A stretch of 64,000 nucleotides of DNA from Candidatus Methanohalarchaeum thermophilum (GCA_001914405.1 MSDW01000001.1:434001-498000), one strand, 5' to 3'; positions 10,807 through 20,153 are shown, counted from the stretch's first letter. Notes: a model not told the origin generated them from the sequence alone. A program made the numbers and translations.

Positions 10807-11810
10807 TTTCTTTCCTTCCATATTTCAATTAGATCGCTGATTACGGAGCTAGCTGTTTCACTTGCTCCTGCTCCTTTTCCCGTAACGGTTATCTCTCCTG
10901 CTAGGTCTGTTTCAAGTGTTGCGATATTTAATGTCCCTCCAACAGAGAGAGGATGGTCTTTTGGCACCATTCTTGGTTCTACTTCGATTTTTTCTTTATC
11001 TGCTTTTCCTAATAGCTTTATGGTCTTGTTCTTTTCTTCAGCTAGCTCAAGGGATTCAGTGGTTATCTCTTTTATACCTTTAATATCTACATCTTGGTAG
11101 CTTGCTTCAGCTCCTAAAATAGAGTTTGCAATTATGACCATCTTAAGAGCAGTATCTATTCCCTCAACATCATAGGTAGGATCTGACTCTGCTATTCCAA
11201 GATCCTGTGCTTCGTTAAGTACATGCTCGTAGGGAAGAGATTCTGCTGCCATTCTTGTTAAAATATAGTTACATGTTCCATTTAGTATACCTATAATACT
11301 TGAAATCTTATTACTTGCTAAAGAGTTTTCTGCTAAATTTATTATAGGGATAGCTCCTCCAACTGTGGCCTCAAACTTTAGTTTGGCATTATTTTTTTCA
11401 GCTGTTTTTGCTAATTTATTCCATTTTAATGCGAGAGGGCCTTTATTAGAGGTTATTACATCATTCCCATCTTTTAGGGCATTAAGTATATTTGATAATC
11501 CTGGTTCTCCGTCCTTGATGTTGGTGGGGGTGCATTCGATCAACAGATCATAGTTGATCTCATTGATACCTAGTTTATCACCTTTTTCTTTTATCGAACC
11601 AGTTTTCTTCTTAGTTGATAGTAATCTTTCTATATTTAATCCATCTTCAGATAATGCAGACCCTTTAGAGTCTTCAACTCCTACTAAATCGAATTTTAAT
11701 CCAAATTTATCTTTGAACACATTTCGTTTTTTATCTAGCACTCGAGCCACTTCCTGTCCAACAGTTCCAAATCCACGGATCAGGATCTTCATCTCATTCA
11801 TTAAAATCAC
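10803..11810 (-). CDS. hom: Homoserine dehydrogenase
   Basis: The enzyme reduces aspartate semialdehyde to homoserine with NAD(P)H on the way to threonine and methionine. The N-terminal Rossmann loop [14 protein letters not shown] is followed by TSNKGPLA and the catalytic-domain motifs GGAIPIINL and [11 protein letters not shown] (about residues 174-184), with [14 protein letters not shown] after it. There is no C-terminal ACT domain; regulation may come from the separate ACT protein upstream, whose stop overlaps this GTG start (GTGA). Internal ATG codons a few residues downstream are alternative starts. At 335 residues the length is normal for the short archaeal type. Confidence 0.92.
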   Translation of the reverse strand: MILMNEMKILIRGFGTVGQEVARVLDKKRNVFKDKFGLKFDLVGVEDSKGSALSEDGLNIERLLSTKKKTGSIKEKGDKLGINEINYDLLIECTPTNIKDGEPGLSNILNALKDGNDVITSNKGPLALKWNKLAKTAEKNNAKLKFEATVGGAIPIINLAENSLASNKISSIIGILNGTCNYILTRMAAESLPYEHVLNEAQDLGIAESDPTYDVEGIDTALKMVIIANSILGAEASYQDVDIKGIKEITTESLELAEEKNKTIKLLGKADKEKIEVEPRMVPKDHPLSVGGTLNIATLETDLAGEITVTGKGAGASETASSVISDLIEIWKERN

Positions 11811-12310
11811 ACACTAATCTCTTTAATAACTTCTAAGTCTTTTTCTTCAGATATCTCATTTAATATATCCAAAACCTTGTTTTTCTTTTCTGGGGCTTCT
11901 AATTCTAGCCTTAGCATAGCAGAGGATTTTTCCTTTATCTCTGGCATTGATAGGGATAAATCAACTACTTCTGCATAACCTGTTTGATCGATTCTATTTA
12001 TAGTATCTTTTATTCCAGTATGTAAAACATGGCCGATTAGAATAATGTTAAAAGAAGTAATTTCGGTTTTTTCGTCTATTTCGACTATTTCTACTTCTTT
12101 CTCTTTAAGAGATTTAGTTATTTTTTTTAGTCTATCTTCTTCTACTCTAACCTTGATTTCAACTGGGACTTTACCTCTTGGAGTCTTTTTTTCTCTGTGA
12201 TGAACTACACTTTCGATATTAGCTCCATATTTGGAAAAAGGCTCCAATACTTCGACTAACTGCCCTGGGATGTCTTTTAACTCAAGATTGAATCTAGTTA
12301 TTTTGTTCAC
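11807..12310 (-). CDS. ACT-domain amino-acid-binding protein
   Basis: This 167-residue protein carries an N-terminal ACT domain ([20 protein letters not shown], about residues 9-28) and a second alpha/beta half (about 85-165) that resembles another ACT-like module. Proteins of this type (COG2061) are commonly encoded next to homoserine dehydrogenase in archaea and are presumed to sense threonine or another aspartate-family amino acid. The gene overlaps hom by four bases, which strongly suggests joint translation and a regulatory role. No catalytic motif is visible. The ligand is unknown. Confidence 0.82.
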   Translation of the reverse strand: MNKITRFNLELKDIPGQLVEVLEPFSKYGANIESVVHHREKKTPRGKVPVEIKVRVEEDRLKKITKSLKEKEVEIVEIDEKTEITSFNIILIGHVLHTGIKDTINRIDQTGYAEVVDLSLSMPEIKEKSSAMLRLELEAPEKKNKVLDILNEISEEKDLEVIKEISV

Positions 12311-12452
12311 CTCGAAAAATCTGGTGACGAAGGTAGTCTAACTAAATTATTTCTAGAGTTAAAAGTATTTATTCTTTAGAGTTTTTTTAAAGGAAACTAT
12401 TCATCTAATAATTAAAATAGTAGAAAAGATGTTTTTAGAGGGGTGAAGTATA

Positions 12453-12971
12453 TTGGATACTATGAAGACAATACGGAAAAGGAGAAGCATCAGATCTTAT
12501 AAAGAAAAGGATGTTTCAGATGATAAGTTAAATAGAATACTCGAAGCTGGTAATTGGGCTCCCTCAGCTGGAAACTTAAACTCCAGAGACTATATATTGG
12601 TTAGAGAAGATAAAAGAAAAAAAGAATTAAGGAAAGCAGCTAACCAAAAATTCGTAGAAGAAGCTCCGATAGTAATCATCGTTTGCGCAAACCAACGAAG
12701 ATCTTCTAAGAAATATGGTGATAGAGGTAGATATCTTTATTCAATCCAGGATTCTGCGGCTGCAATCCAAAATATGTTACTGGCTGCCTACGAAGAGGGG
12801 TTAGGGACCTGCTGGATAGGAGCATTTGATGAATCATATGTGAGAGATAGGTTTGATATTCCTGAGGAAATTAGGCCTGTGGCATTAATTACTGTAGGTT
12901 ATCCTGAAACCACCCCAAACCCACCGGAGAGGCCAAATATAGAAGAGCTGAAACATGAAAAGAAGTGGTAG
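12453..12971 (+). CDS. Nitroreductase-family FMN protein
   Basis: This 172-residue protein has the nitroreductase FMN-binding start RKRRSIRSYKEKDV, the segment AGNWAPSAGNLNSRD, and a later ...GLGTCWIGAFDE and ALITVGYPE typical of the family. Such enzymes are FMN-dependent NAD(P)H or F420H2 oxidoreductases acting on diverse substrates. The start is TTG at 12453 with GGGGTG upstream; ATG at 12462 is possible. It overlaps the following ferredoxin-type FrhB-like gene by 17 bases, so the two are probably coupled and may form a flavin/F420 redox pair. Substrate is not evident. Confidence 0.82.
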   Translation: MDTMKTIRKRRSIRSYKEKDVSDDKLNRILEAGNWAPSAGNLNSRDYILVREDKRKKELRKAANQKFVEEAPIVIIVCANQRRSSKKYGDRGRYLYSIQDSAAAIQNMLLAAYEEGLGTCWIGAFDESYVRDRFDIPEEIRPVALITVGYPETTPNPPERPNIEELKHEKKW

Positions 12972-13890
12972 TTTGAATTACTTTGAATTAAAGAAAGCTG
13001 TTTTAGATAAGGAAAAATGTATAAGATGCGGTGCATGTATTATAGCTTGTCCTATTGATAGCTTAGTTCTGGATCCTTACCCAAAGTTAGTAGATAAATG
13101 CCTTGAATGCGGTAAATGCGCGAAGGCTTGTCCAATAGTGAAAAAAGATGGTGATGGATTTGATAGAAAAAAAGCATTCGCTGCAAAAACAAAGTCGCTA
13201 GATATATTAAAAAATAGCCAAGATGGAGGAGTAGTTACTAGTATACTCTTTCAATTATTTGAAAAAGATAAAATAGATAAGGCTATAGTAGTAGGTGGGG
13301 AAAACGACCTTGAACCAAAAGCTAAAATAGTTTCTTCAAAAAATGAATTAAATAAAACAGCTGGCACAAAATATGGACTAACTCCGGTTATTTCAAAATT
13401 ACAAGATATTAAGGGTTCTGAGGATGTTGCGGTAGTAGGGACTCCTTGCCAAAGCAAAGCAGCTAGGATGCTAAAGGAAATGGGTTTTGGCATCGAATAT
13501 ATCATTGGAGTATTCTGCATGCAGAACTTTAACAGCGTTGAACTGAAAAACAAATTTGAGAAAAAAGGAATAAAGAACGAGGAAATAAAAGATCTGACTA
13601 TAACCAATGGAAAATTTCAGGTTAACACTAAAGATGATAAGAAAAAATTACCTATATCCGAATTTGATTCCTGTGTTCCTAGAGCATGCAGTTCTTGCGT
13701 TGATTTCGAGGCAAAACACGCTGATATAAGTATCGGATCCGTTGGATCTGAAAAGGATCATTCTACCGTTATTATTAGGACAAAAAAGGGTAAAGAAATG
13801 TTTGAGTTAACAAAAGATAAGCTAGAATACATAGAGTTGAATAGCTTACAACAGGTAGATAAATTAGGGACAATAAAATTAAAGAAATAA
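12955..13890 (+). CDS. F420-binding FrhB/FpoF-like protein with two [4Fe-4S] clusters
   Basis: Residues 15-65 hold two ferredoxin motifs, CIRCGACIIACP and CLECGKCAKACP, giving two [4Fe-4S] clusters. The rest matches the coenzyme F420 hydrogenase/dehydrogenase beta family: DGGVVTSILFQLF, VVGTPCQSKAARML and the conserved CSSCVDFEAKHADISIG stretch (about 243-259). Such proteins pass electrons between F420 and Fe-S partners via FAD. At 311 residues it is close to FpoF/FqoF-type length, but no fpo operon is nearby. It overlaps the nitroreductase gene and lies three bases before the DHH gene, so a single operon is likely. It may equally serve as a general F420H2:ferredoxin-type reductase. Confidence 0.85.
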   Translation: MKRSGSLNYFELKKAVLDKEKCIRCGACIIACPIDSLVLDPYPKLVDKCLECGKCAKACPIVKKDGDGFDRKKAFAAKTKSLDILKNSQDGGVVTSILFQLFEKDKIDKAIVVGGENDLEPKAKIVSSKNELNKTAGTKYGLTPVISKLQDIKGSEDVAVVGTPCQSKAARMLKEMGFGIEYIIGVFCMQNFNSVELKNKFEKKGIKNEEIKDLTITNGKFQVNTKDDKKKLPISEFDSCVPRACSSCVDFEAKHADISIGSVGSEKDHSTVIIRTKKGKEMFELTKDKLEYIELNSLQQVDKLGTIKLKK

Positions 13891-13893
13891 CCT

Positions 13894-15342
13894 ATGTCTG
13901 AAGATACAACAGAAACTGAGGAAGAAGAACCTATTAAGCCAGAGTACGGTATACTTGGGTGTGGTAGCGTAGGAAAGATGGTAGCTGAGTATTTAGACGA
14001 AAGAAATGATAAATTTTTCGCGGTAGAATTAGATGAAGATAGGGTAGAGGATCTTAGAAATGAGGGCTATCATGCTTATCGAAAGGATATAAGGAACTTT
14101 GAGGAACTAAATATAGATTTTGAAGAAGTAAAGTCATTTTTGATTTTATCATCAGATCCTAAAGCTAACGAAAAGGCTCTAAAATCAATAAAAGAAAATT
14201 ACCCTGAAACACTTACTATAATAAGAGCTTTTGATCCTATAACAAAAGAAAAATTTACTAAACTAGGAGCAGATATTGTTATACATCCATCTAAAGTACT
14301 AGCAGAATCTGTAACCAGGCAATTAAAGAGATTCAAATCATTAGAAAAATCTAAAGAACTAAAAGAAGAAATTAATAGCGTTAATGGTAAACTTGGTATA
14401 CTAGTACATACAAATCCTGATCCAGATGCAATAGCCAGTGCTCAAGCGCTTAAAAAAATATGTGAAAACCTAAATACCGAAGCATCTATAGTCTACAGTG
14501 GAGAAATAGGCCACCAAGAAAATAGAGCATTCGTAAATGTACTAGAGATCGAGTTATTTAGTTTCGAAGAAGTAGGAGGAGTTGAAGGATTTGAAAAAAT
14601 AGCTTTACTAGACCATTCTATCCCAGGCCAAAATAACCCACTACCAGAGGATTTTGAACCCGCAATTGTAATAGACCACCACGAAGTCGATAAAGATAAA
14701 GTAAAGGCCAATTTCGTAGATATAAGAAGCGATGTAGGCTCTACCTCTACAATAATGACCAAATACCTACAAGAACTAGATATATCTATAGATACAGAAT
14801 TAGCTACCTCTCTATTATTTGGGATAAGAACCGATACCCTAAACTTTAAAAGAAATGTACATACTGCTGATTTTACGGCCTCAAATTACTTGTATCACCT
14901 TTCAGATCAAGAATTACTAACGAAAATAGAGACGCCAGCAATGGATGCAGAAACACTAAATATACTTGGAGAGGCAATAAAAAAGAGAAGAATCTATAGT
15001 TCTTATTTAATATCAAATATTGGAAAAGCAAATGAAAAAGATGCGTTACCACAGGCAGCAGATTACCTACTAAAGCTTGAAGGTGTCTCAACAGTCGTAG
15101 TTGTAGGGTTAATAAATGGAATGATACATATATCTGCAAGAACAGAGGACGTAAGAGTTGATATAGGAGAAGTAATCAGGGAAGCATATGAAGACATCGG
15201 TTCAGCAGGAGGTCACGCAAGGATGGCCGGAGCCCAAATACCAGTCTCTAAATTTGGAGCATTCAAAAACGAAGAAATAAAATCTAATATGATAGATAAA
15301 GGAATAACTTACAACTTTTTGAAGGCCGTTGGAATAGAATGA
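13894..15342 (+). CDS. DHH-family phosphoesterase with N-terminal TrkA-N (RCK) domain
   Basis: The first 130 residues form a Rossmann-like TrkA-N domain (YGILGCGSVGKMVAEYLDER) and the rest is a DHH/DHHA1 phosphoesterase: HTNPDPDAIASAQA (about 172-185), LLDHSIPGQ, VIDHHEVD (about 260-267) and C-terminal GGHARMAGAQIP. Metal-binding Asp and His residues of the DHH motifs are all present. Archaeal fusions of this kind are common; candidate substrates are cyclic di-AMP, linear dinucleotides or short RNAs, and the RCK part may bind NAD or a cyclic dinucleotide. A role in potassium homeostasis is a reasonable inference for a salt-adapted cell. It is the last gene of the operon. Confidence 0.88.
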   Translation: MSEDTTETEEEEPIKPEYGILGCGSVGKMVAEYLDERNDKFFAVELDEDRVEDLRNEGYHAYRKDIRNFEELNIDFEEVKSFLILSSDPKANEKALKSIKENYPETLTIIRAFDPITKEKFTKLGADIVIHPSKVLAESVTRQLKRFKSLEKSKELKEEINSVNGKLGILVHTNPDPDAIASAQALKKICENLNTEASIVYSGEIGHQENRAFVNVLEIELFSFEEVGGVEGFEKIALLDHSIPGQNNPLPEDFEPAIVIDHHEVDKDKVKANFVDIRSDVGSTSTIMTKYLQELDISIDTELATSLLFGIRTDTLNFKRNVHTADFTASNYLYHLSDQELLTKIETPAMDAETLNILGEAIKKRRIYSSYLISNIGKANEKDALPQAADYLLKLEGVSTVVVVGLINGMIHISARTEDVRVDIGEVIREAYEDIGSAGGHARMAGAQIPVSKFGAFKNEEIKSNMIDKGITYNFLKAVGIE

Positions 15343-15364
15343 AGAACCTCCTAACTTAAACACG

Positions 15365-15495
15365 TTCTTTCGTAAGAAGATAGACTTTAATGTGGTTCTT
15401 ATATTGGAAAGGAGTTTGGCTTAATATCAAATTTATTTCAGTCATCTTATCAACATTGGATCTTGCGCTTTGAGTGAAGACTATTGGATTAGAAC
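15365..15495 (-). mobile_element. Truncated P1 fragment
   Basis: Read on the minus strand, about 15450-15495 contains CTAATCCAATAGTCTTC, CACTCAAAGCGCAAGATCCA and ATGTTG, almost the same as bases 2820-2858 in P1 copy a. The rest is poorly conserved and no left end is present. This is a broken remnant; the near-identity to copy a suggests it came from that lineage. Confidence 0.5.
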
Positions 15496-15514
15496 AAAAA
15501 ACTTCTATAGTATA

Positions 15515-16503
15515 GTGAGGCAGAGAACCTCATAGCTTGTCATGAGGGTGAATGTCGAGAGTTTTATCTTAATGGATCGCTAAAGACTCTGTCATTTAGG
15601 GCGGGGATGCAGCGACTCTTGTGTCCAACAAGCTTAAATGTGGATTCAATAAACTTAAATCGAAGTTGGGTTGTGATGACAAGTTTTGAAACAAGGCCGT
15701 TTCCTGATTTCTCTCTGTCATGGAGAGAAGGGTATCCTACGGGGTTCTTGGTGATTGAATTCATCTTTTCACCTCAAGGAGACTCCTTCCTAATCTCTGA
15801 TTAGGTGGGAGAGGAATTGAGGTAATGCTTAAATGGCTAGAACACATATTTTTGGTCAAAGTCAATGGGTTTGAATGGTTGGCTCCTGGTTTAAGGCACT
15901 CTCTTAAAGGAGGGAAAACCGCTTCTTCGGGGAACGCTACCATGCTTGAGAACCTGAACTTTTCCGCTTCGGGCAAAAGCGTGCTCGCGAGAGCCGATGG
16001 AACCACTGACCATGTTCGGTTCCCAGAAGTGGATGGGTCACGGTCAACTGGCCCTTGGAATCGGTTCTAGATGAGCGAGAACCTCTCTGTGTGTAACGGA
16101 AGTTCTCCGAGGAAACCGATAATTAAATTGTACATGTGGTCTGGTCCTATCATACACAAGCCCCTTCCAAAATCTTTGATTTTGGTAGGGGTAGTTGACT
16201 CAGGAGGTTGCATGGCAGGGCTCCTATGTCAGAGTCCTCCATTCTTTGGACTTTCCCCTAGTGAATAAGGTCTAAGCTGGGGAAATGGGACTCCCTAGCT
16301 AGGACCTAGGCCCCTTCCTATCAGTTTTTTGGTTTCTGGTGGGTAGGAAGTCGGCGATGTGGAGTGGGAGCCGTCAACAATGCCTATGCACAGGTCGGTG
16401 GCCTGTTATGGTACTTCTCGGTACTGTTTTTAACTGTGGACTGAAAGGACGGGAATGGAGGGAAGCTCCTTCTTCTTAAGGCGGAGAGGATGTTTCACAC
16501 CTT
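15515..16503 (+). mobile_element. Composite of nested non-coding elements
   Basis: The stretch opens with a left end like that of P1 copy a: GAGAACCTCAT, hairpin, ATGAGGGTGAATGTC (15520-15558). It closes with an IS605-type right end: GGAAGCTCC, hairpin, CGGAGAGGATGTTTCAC (16458-16498). A second complete element (P3, 15771-16199) lies inside it. The parts outside P3 contain several GC-rich stems but match no other copy in the window over their whole length. No ORF here shows protein-like features. The nesting is the best reading of the end order, but a tandem arrangement cannot be excluded. Confidence 0.45.
15771..16199 (+). mobile_element. P3 non-coding element
   Basis: The left end is ACCTCAAGGAGACTCC, the palindrome core CCTAATCTCTGATTAGG and GGGAGAGGAATTGAGG. 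The right end is AAGCCCCTTCC, core AAAATCTTTGATTTT and GGTAGGGGTAGTTGAC (16159-16199). The interior is far richer in GC than neighbouring intergenic DNA and can form clear stems, for example GGAACC/GGTTCC at about 15999-16022. Only one copy is in this window, so no covariation can be tested. It has no convincing coding frame despite open frames caused by high GC. Confidence 0.55.
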
Positions 16504-16685
16504 ATAAGCTGTAGGGGTCTGAGGGTTTAGCCAATCCTCAGAGTAGTATGGGATTGCTTTTTGTTTAGAAAAGGTGGATAAAAACTGAAAAATTGCTAGT
16601 TTCTTTTTTTATCTTAATCTCGAGCTATTTAGGTGTTACGTTTGATTTATCTTATTACCTAAAAGATCAGAGAGATTTGAAGGGG

Positions 16686-16748
16686 TTTTTATCTTTTGGT
16701 TGAGAAGACACCTTCCTAAATCTCTGATTTAGGTAGGGGTCACTTCAC
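16686..16748 (+). repeat. Solo left-end/right-end hairpin
   Basis: A single 30-base imperfect palindrome (CACCTTCCTAAATC, loop, GATTTAGGTAGGGG) is flanked on the left by the left-end motif TTATCTTTTGGTTGAGAAGA and on the right by the right-end motif TCACTTCAC. This is what remains if the two end hairpins of an element recombine and the interior is lost. It lies 40 bp from the stop of the convergent PRC-barrel gene, where it could also act as a terminator. Confidence 0.6.
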
Positions 16749-16790
16749 TAACCATTAGTTAAAAATTAGGGCTCAGAATGTTGATCAAGA

Positions 16791-17165
16791 TTAGTAATCA
16801 AATAACCCCTCTTTTTCATCCTTTTTTTTCACTTTTTCTTTTTCTCTTTCGTTTTCTTCCGAATCTTTTTCTGTTTCTTCTTCTTTTTCTGTTTCTTTTT
16901 CTGTTTCTTTTTCCTCTATGCTAATCTTTTTAGGTAGCTTTTTGATTAAAACTATGTCTTCAACGGCTAAAACCCATCTGTAGGGTATTAAAAGACCTTT
17001 TTTTCCATTAAATTCTTCTTTAAGAACATTATCTAAACTGCCTACGGCCAATTTAGAAGCTTCTTTGTCCTCAATATCAATCATTACATCTTCTGTTTTG
17101 CCGATGTATCTCCCTGTCTGGGTATAAACATCAAGATTTAATAGTTTGGTTATTTCCGACTCCAT
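16791..17165 (-). CDS. PRC-barrel domain protein with acidic tail
   Basis: Residues 1-80 fit a PRC-barrel: NLDVYTQTGRYIGKTEDVMI, then KLAVGSLDNVL and LLIPYRWVLAVEDIVLIKK. The remaining 40 residues are an extremely charged, low-complexity Glu/Lys tail ending KKDEKEGLFDY. PRC-barrel proteins in archaea are small cytoplasmic proteins linked to RNA processing or cell division (the CdpB group) and often bind partners through charged tails. The gene stands alone on the minus strand. The specific role is not evident. Confidence 0.8.
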   Translation of the reverse strand: MESEITKLLNLDVYTQTGRYIGKTEDVMIDIEDKEASKLAVGSLDNVLKEEFNGKKGLLIPYRWVLAVEDIVLIKKLPKKISIEEKETEKETEKEEETEKDSEENEREKEKVKKKDEKEGLFDY

Positions 17166-17390
17166 CTTATTTCACCAAATTAATATAACCTTCGTTAAAG
17201 GTGATCCATATCCTTATTCTCCTACTATTACTTGAACTATGATAATTGATTACTCTTTATTTATTTTTTGATTGCCTTTATCTGACCCGGGTTTTATGAA
17301 GGGATCTGAAGTAGTGCATCTGATCCAGAGATCATGGATCTGAGATATCTCTTGATTTGAACCAGTAAACTAAAATGAAACCTTTCATTA

Positions 17391-17560
17391 GTGACATCCT
17401 CTCCGACCTGAAGGACGGAGCTTCCAGCCAATTCGTGGGTTCTCCTCCGCTTATCTAGCTTGATGTACAGAGGCTAGGTCATCGCTACGGAGTTCATGGG
17501 ACTTGTCACAGATGCCCCTGCACTAACCATTGACCTTATTTCAGGTTTGCCTAGTGCCCG
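17391..17560 (-). ncRNA. Candidate TnpB guide RNA (omega/reRNA) at the right end of IS-B
   Basis: In characterised IS200/IS605 elements the TnpB nuclease uses an RNA made from the 3' end of tnpB plus the right end, with the guide formed by the DNA just outside the element. The equivalent region here covers the last codons of tnpB, the non-coding spacer, and the GGAAGCTCC hairpin. The guide would start with the bases beyond 17391 (reading TAATGAAAGG on the minus strand). This is placed by analogy; no independent evidence of transcription is visible. Confidence 0.35.
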
Positions 17561-18511
17561 CTGTGCAATGTTTTTAGCTCCATTAACGTCTGAATCAATT
17601 TCCAAATTACAGTTATTGCATTTGAACCTTCCTTTGTATCTATTTCCTTTTTCCCCACATAGTGAACATCTTTGACTAGTAAAGGCTTCACTAACCTCAA
17701 CGTATTTTATGCCTCTCTCCTTTAGTTTATATTCGAGCATTTGTCTAAAGCTGTAGTGTGGAAATCTATGTAGTTTTCGATTCATTGCTTTTCCTTTATC
17801 TTGGTTCTGTATGTTTTCTAAGTCACCTATAGCGACAATTAATTGGTTTTCTTTAGCGTAGTTCGCTATCTCTGTTGTCAATTTATGTAATTTGTCATTT
17901 ACTTTGTTGTGTTCTCTTTGCCTCCATCCCTTATCTGTTTCGGAGTTTCTTCTGAGATAGAAGTATTTTGTTTGTGTTTTTTTGATGTCTTCGCCACTAA
18001 CAAAGACCTTGGACTGGCTGGACGACGCCACCGACGTCGCTCCTACTATTGGGTTTCGGAGTCCAAGGTCGATTCCAATGACTCTATTGTATTCATCGAC
18101 TTCACTAACTTCTATCTCGAAAGTAAGATTAAGGTAAAACTTATTTTTTTTTCTAAACAATTTTGACTCACACAACTCCCAACTATCTTTTATTTCTCGA
18201 CCTATTTTCACAGGAACATTTATTCCTCCACGTCTCTGTGCAGTTGGGATATTTACGAAGTAATCACAAACACTTGATTCACATTTTTGTATGTCGATTA
18301 AGTCTTTTCTTAGGCTAATTGGGTATTTTTTATCTTCTTTGATTTTATCTAAGTCATAAAATCGTTTGGCTTGTTGTTTGTTAGCTGAATGTAATTCAAC
18401 ATTTTTGTTGTTGCCGTGAAGCAGTTTTTGTAAGTTATTATATTCTTTGTTTAAAATTTGTTTTTTAACATTTGTAAGGCTAACTACTCCACTTTGTATA
18501 GTTTTTTTCAT
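17474..18511 (-). CDS. tnpB: TnpB, RNA-guided RuvC-like nuclease
   Basis: The 345-residue protein holds all hallmarks of an active TnpB: RuvC-I motif GIDLGLRNP (Asp near residue 146), Ruv[14 protein letters not shown] (Glu), a zinc finger CSLCG...CNNCN (about 282-303) and the final Asp in [14 protein letters not shown]. TnpB cleaves DNA opposite a transposon-derived guide RNA and helps keep the element at its donor site. The N-terminus is rather short and lacks the usual YKYRLYP-type beginning, so the N-terminal domain is divergent. The ATG overlaps the tnpA stop (ATGA). Confidence 0.9.
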   Translation of the reverse strand: MKKTIQSGVVSLTNVKKQILNKEYNNLQKLLHGNNKNVELHSANKQQAKRFYDLDKIKEDKKYPISLRKDLIDIQKCESSVCDYFVNIPTAQRRGGINVPVKIGREIKDSWELCESKLFRKKNKFYLNLTFEIEVSEVDEYNRVIGIDLGLRNPIVGATSVASSSQSKVFVSGEDIKKTQTKYFYLRRNSETDKGWRQREHNKVNDKLHKLTTEIANYAKENQLIVAIGDLENIQNQDKGKAMNRKLHRFPHYSFRQMLEYKLKERGIKYVEVSEAFTSQRCSLCGEKGNRYKGRFKCNNCNLEIDSDVNGAKNIAQRALGKPEIRSMVSAGASVTSPMNSVAMT

Positions 18512-18900
18512 CCTTGAGCCTCTACATATTCTTTTAGTTGGTTAAGTGTAACTTCTCCTGTAGTTGCCAAGAAATATGTTGGTGCCCATAAGGAATCTGC
18601 TTCTTTTTTTAGTTCTGGAAATTCTTTTCTTAGTACTCTACTTGTTACACCCTTTATTGCGTTTATTGTTTTAGATAGGTTAGTTGTTGGTTTTGCTCTA
18701 AAGAGTATATGGATATGGTCTTTTGATGTTTCTTTGTTCAGGATTTCTATATCTTTTTTCTTGGCTATTTTGTCAATCTGTTCCTTAAGTTTGTTGGAGA
18801 TTTCATTATTTAGCATATTTTTTCTATATTTTGTACAGAAGATTAGGTGGTATTGTAGTGAATATTTGCTATGTCTTCCTGATTGGGTGTCGTATTGCAT
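18508..18900 (-). CDS. tnpA: IS200-type Y1 transposase TnpA
   Basis: This 130-residue enzyme matches IS200 TnpA throughout: [18 protein letters not shown] at the N-terminus, the HUH motif in [12 protein letters not shown] (His-Ile-His near residues 63-65) and the C-terminal tyrosine region [19 protein letters not shown]. It acts as a dimer on single-stranded DNA, binding hairpins near both ends and cutting at short sequences next to them. No frameshift or stop is seen, unlike the tnpA of IS-A. It is the only intact transposase in the window, so a candidate to mobilise the non-coding elements. Confidence 0.92.
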   Translation of the reverse strand: MQYDTQSGRHSKYSLQYHLIFCTKYRKNMLNNEISNKLKEQIDKIAKKKDIEILNKETSKDHIHILFRAKPTTNLSKTINAIKGVTSRVLRKEFPELKKEADSLWAPTYFLATTGEVTLNQLKEYVEAQG

Positions 18901-19200
18901 ACATATTTATTATATACCCTAAAACATTTAAGTGTTTGGATTGGTTATATGTGTTGGGTGTATCCTCTCCGTAAACGAAGAGGTCTTACCCAGCAAACAA
19001 GATAATTAAATCAAATTATATAATAAATTTGTTGGTGGGAGTGCTCACTAGCTTTTGAAAATAGCTTAGGGATTTTAGATAGTGGTTTTCGATTTTCTGT
19101 TTCCAAAAAATAATTAAATTAGGGATATTAAAAGATGTTTACCTATGAAAAAAAAACATCATAATCAGGTATTTATTTAACACTCTTGGAGGAGTTAAAT

Positions 19201-20151
19201 ATGGATAAGGTTGAAAAGGCCCTTAAAGAAGTAAAAGAATCAATAGAGGGCTTTGATCAAGATAGTGTTAGAAATGAACTTGAAGAACTAATAAAAAACT
19301 TTAATGTACCTATTGATCAAGCTGTTTCAACAGTCATAAGAAAACATAGAGATGATTCTACGAGAACTAAAGGAAAAAAGAATATATCAGAGATTGAAGT
19401 AGATGAAAGTGGGCTTGAAATAGAAGGCAGAGTAATTAGAAAAACATCTAGAGAGATTGAGGTTGAAGGAGAAAAAAGAGAGGTTATCTCAGGAACAATT
19501 GCAGATGAATCAGGAAAAATTGGCTTTACTTCTTGGACTGCTTTTCCCTTTGAAGAGGGAGCTGTCGTTTTAATTGAAAATGGCTACACAAGAGAGTGGA
19601 GAGGGAATCCCGAACTTCAGATAGGTGATTATACTAATCTAAAAGAAGGAGATGACGAGGCCGTTCCCGATATTAAAGAGCTAAAATCACCTAAAGAAGT
19701 TACATTACCTGAAGTTGGTAATGTATTTAAGGCAAAGATTGAGGCAGAGATCGTGGATGTTCAGAATGGTAGCGGCTTAATCATGAGGTGCCCGGAGTGT
19801 AATAGAGTAACTAAAGGAGGAGAATGCCAAGTGCACGGTGAAGTAGATCCTAACCCTGACCTCAGAATAAAAGCCATTTTGGACGATGGAAGAGGAGTGA
19901 CTCAAGCAACTTTGGGGAGGGAAGTTACAGAAAAATTAACCAATATAAAATTAGAAGAAGCTAAAAAAATGGCAAGGGACGCTTTGGACAAATCAGTGGT
20001 AAAAGAGGAAATGAAAAAAGTAGTTGGTAAAACTATCATTGCAATAGGACAAGCTATAGGAGATAATTTTGTCGTTAGAGAAGTAAGTGAACCCTCCTGG
20101 GCTCCAGAAGAAAAAGCTAAAAACCTACTAGAAGAACTAAAAGAGGTATAA
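19201..20151 (+). CDS. rpa: Replication protein A (single-stranded DNA-binding protein)
   Basis: The protein has an N-terminal helical part (about 1-65), an OB fold with GRVIRKTSREIEVEG and GKIGFTSWTAFPFEEG (about 75-165), a second OB fold, and a zinc finger CPECN...GGECQVH (about 202-216) followed by DPNPDLRIKAILDDG. This is the architecture of euryarchaeal RPA. It coats single-stranded DNA in replication and repair. I chose the ATG at 19201 because GGAGG at 19188-19192 is well spaced from it; an in-frame TTG at 19186 is less likely. The RPA-associated partner follows after two bases. Confidence 0.9.
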   Translation: MDKVEKALKEVKESIEGFDQDSVRNELEELIKNFNVPIDQAVSTVIRKHRDDSTRTKGKKNISEIEVDESGLEIEGRVIRKTSREIEVEGEKREVISGTIADESGKIGFTSWTAFPFEEGAVVLIENGYTREWRGNPELQIGDYTNLKEGDDEAVPDIKELKSPKEVTLPEVGNVFKAKIEAEIVDVQNGSGLIMRCPECNRVTKGGECQVHGEVDPNPDLRIKAILDDGRGVTQATLGREVTEKLTNIKLEEAKKMARDALDKSVVKEEMKKVVGKTIIAIGQAIGDNFVVREVSEPSWAPEEKAKNLLEELKEV

Positions 20152-20153
20152 AT

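Larger units (their letters stand above)
17391..18998 (-). mobile_element. Apparently intact IS200/IS605 element (IS-B)
   Basis: This element has an intact tnpA and tnpB overlapping by four bases. On the minus strand the left end (about 18955-18998) reads GGTAAGACCTCTTCG, hairpin, GAGAGGATACACCC; the right end (17391-17435) reads GGAAGCTCCGTCC, hairpin, GGTCGGAGAGGATGTCAC. Both transposase genes retain their catalytic motifs, so this copy could still move and could act in trans on other elements with similar ends. The bases next to the left end (CCAACACAT on the minus strand) would include the target site. Confidence 0.85.

Noticed and set aside
15825-16268. Plus-strand frames of 81 and 65 residues in the P3 region
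   Set aside because: They lie inside an element with hairpin ends; no motif, no ribosome binding site, and the frame is broken at the element end.
17280-17370. Palindromic GATCC/GGATC cluster before IS-B
   Set aside because: The repeats are short and imperfect and lie in AT-rich DNA; no link to a gene start supports an operator call.
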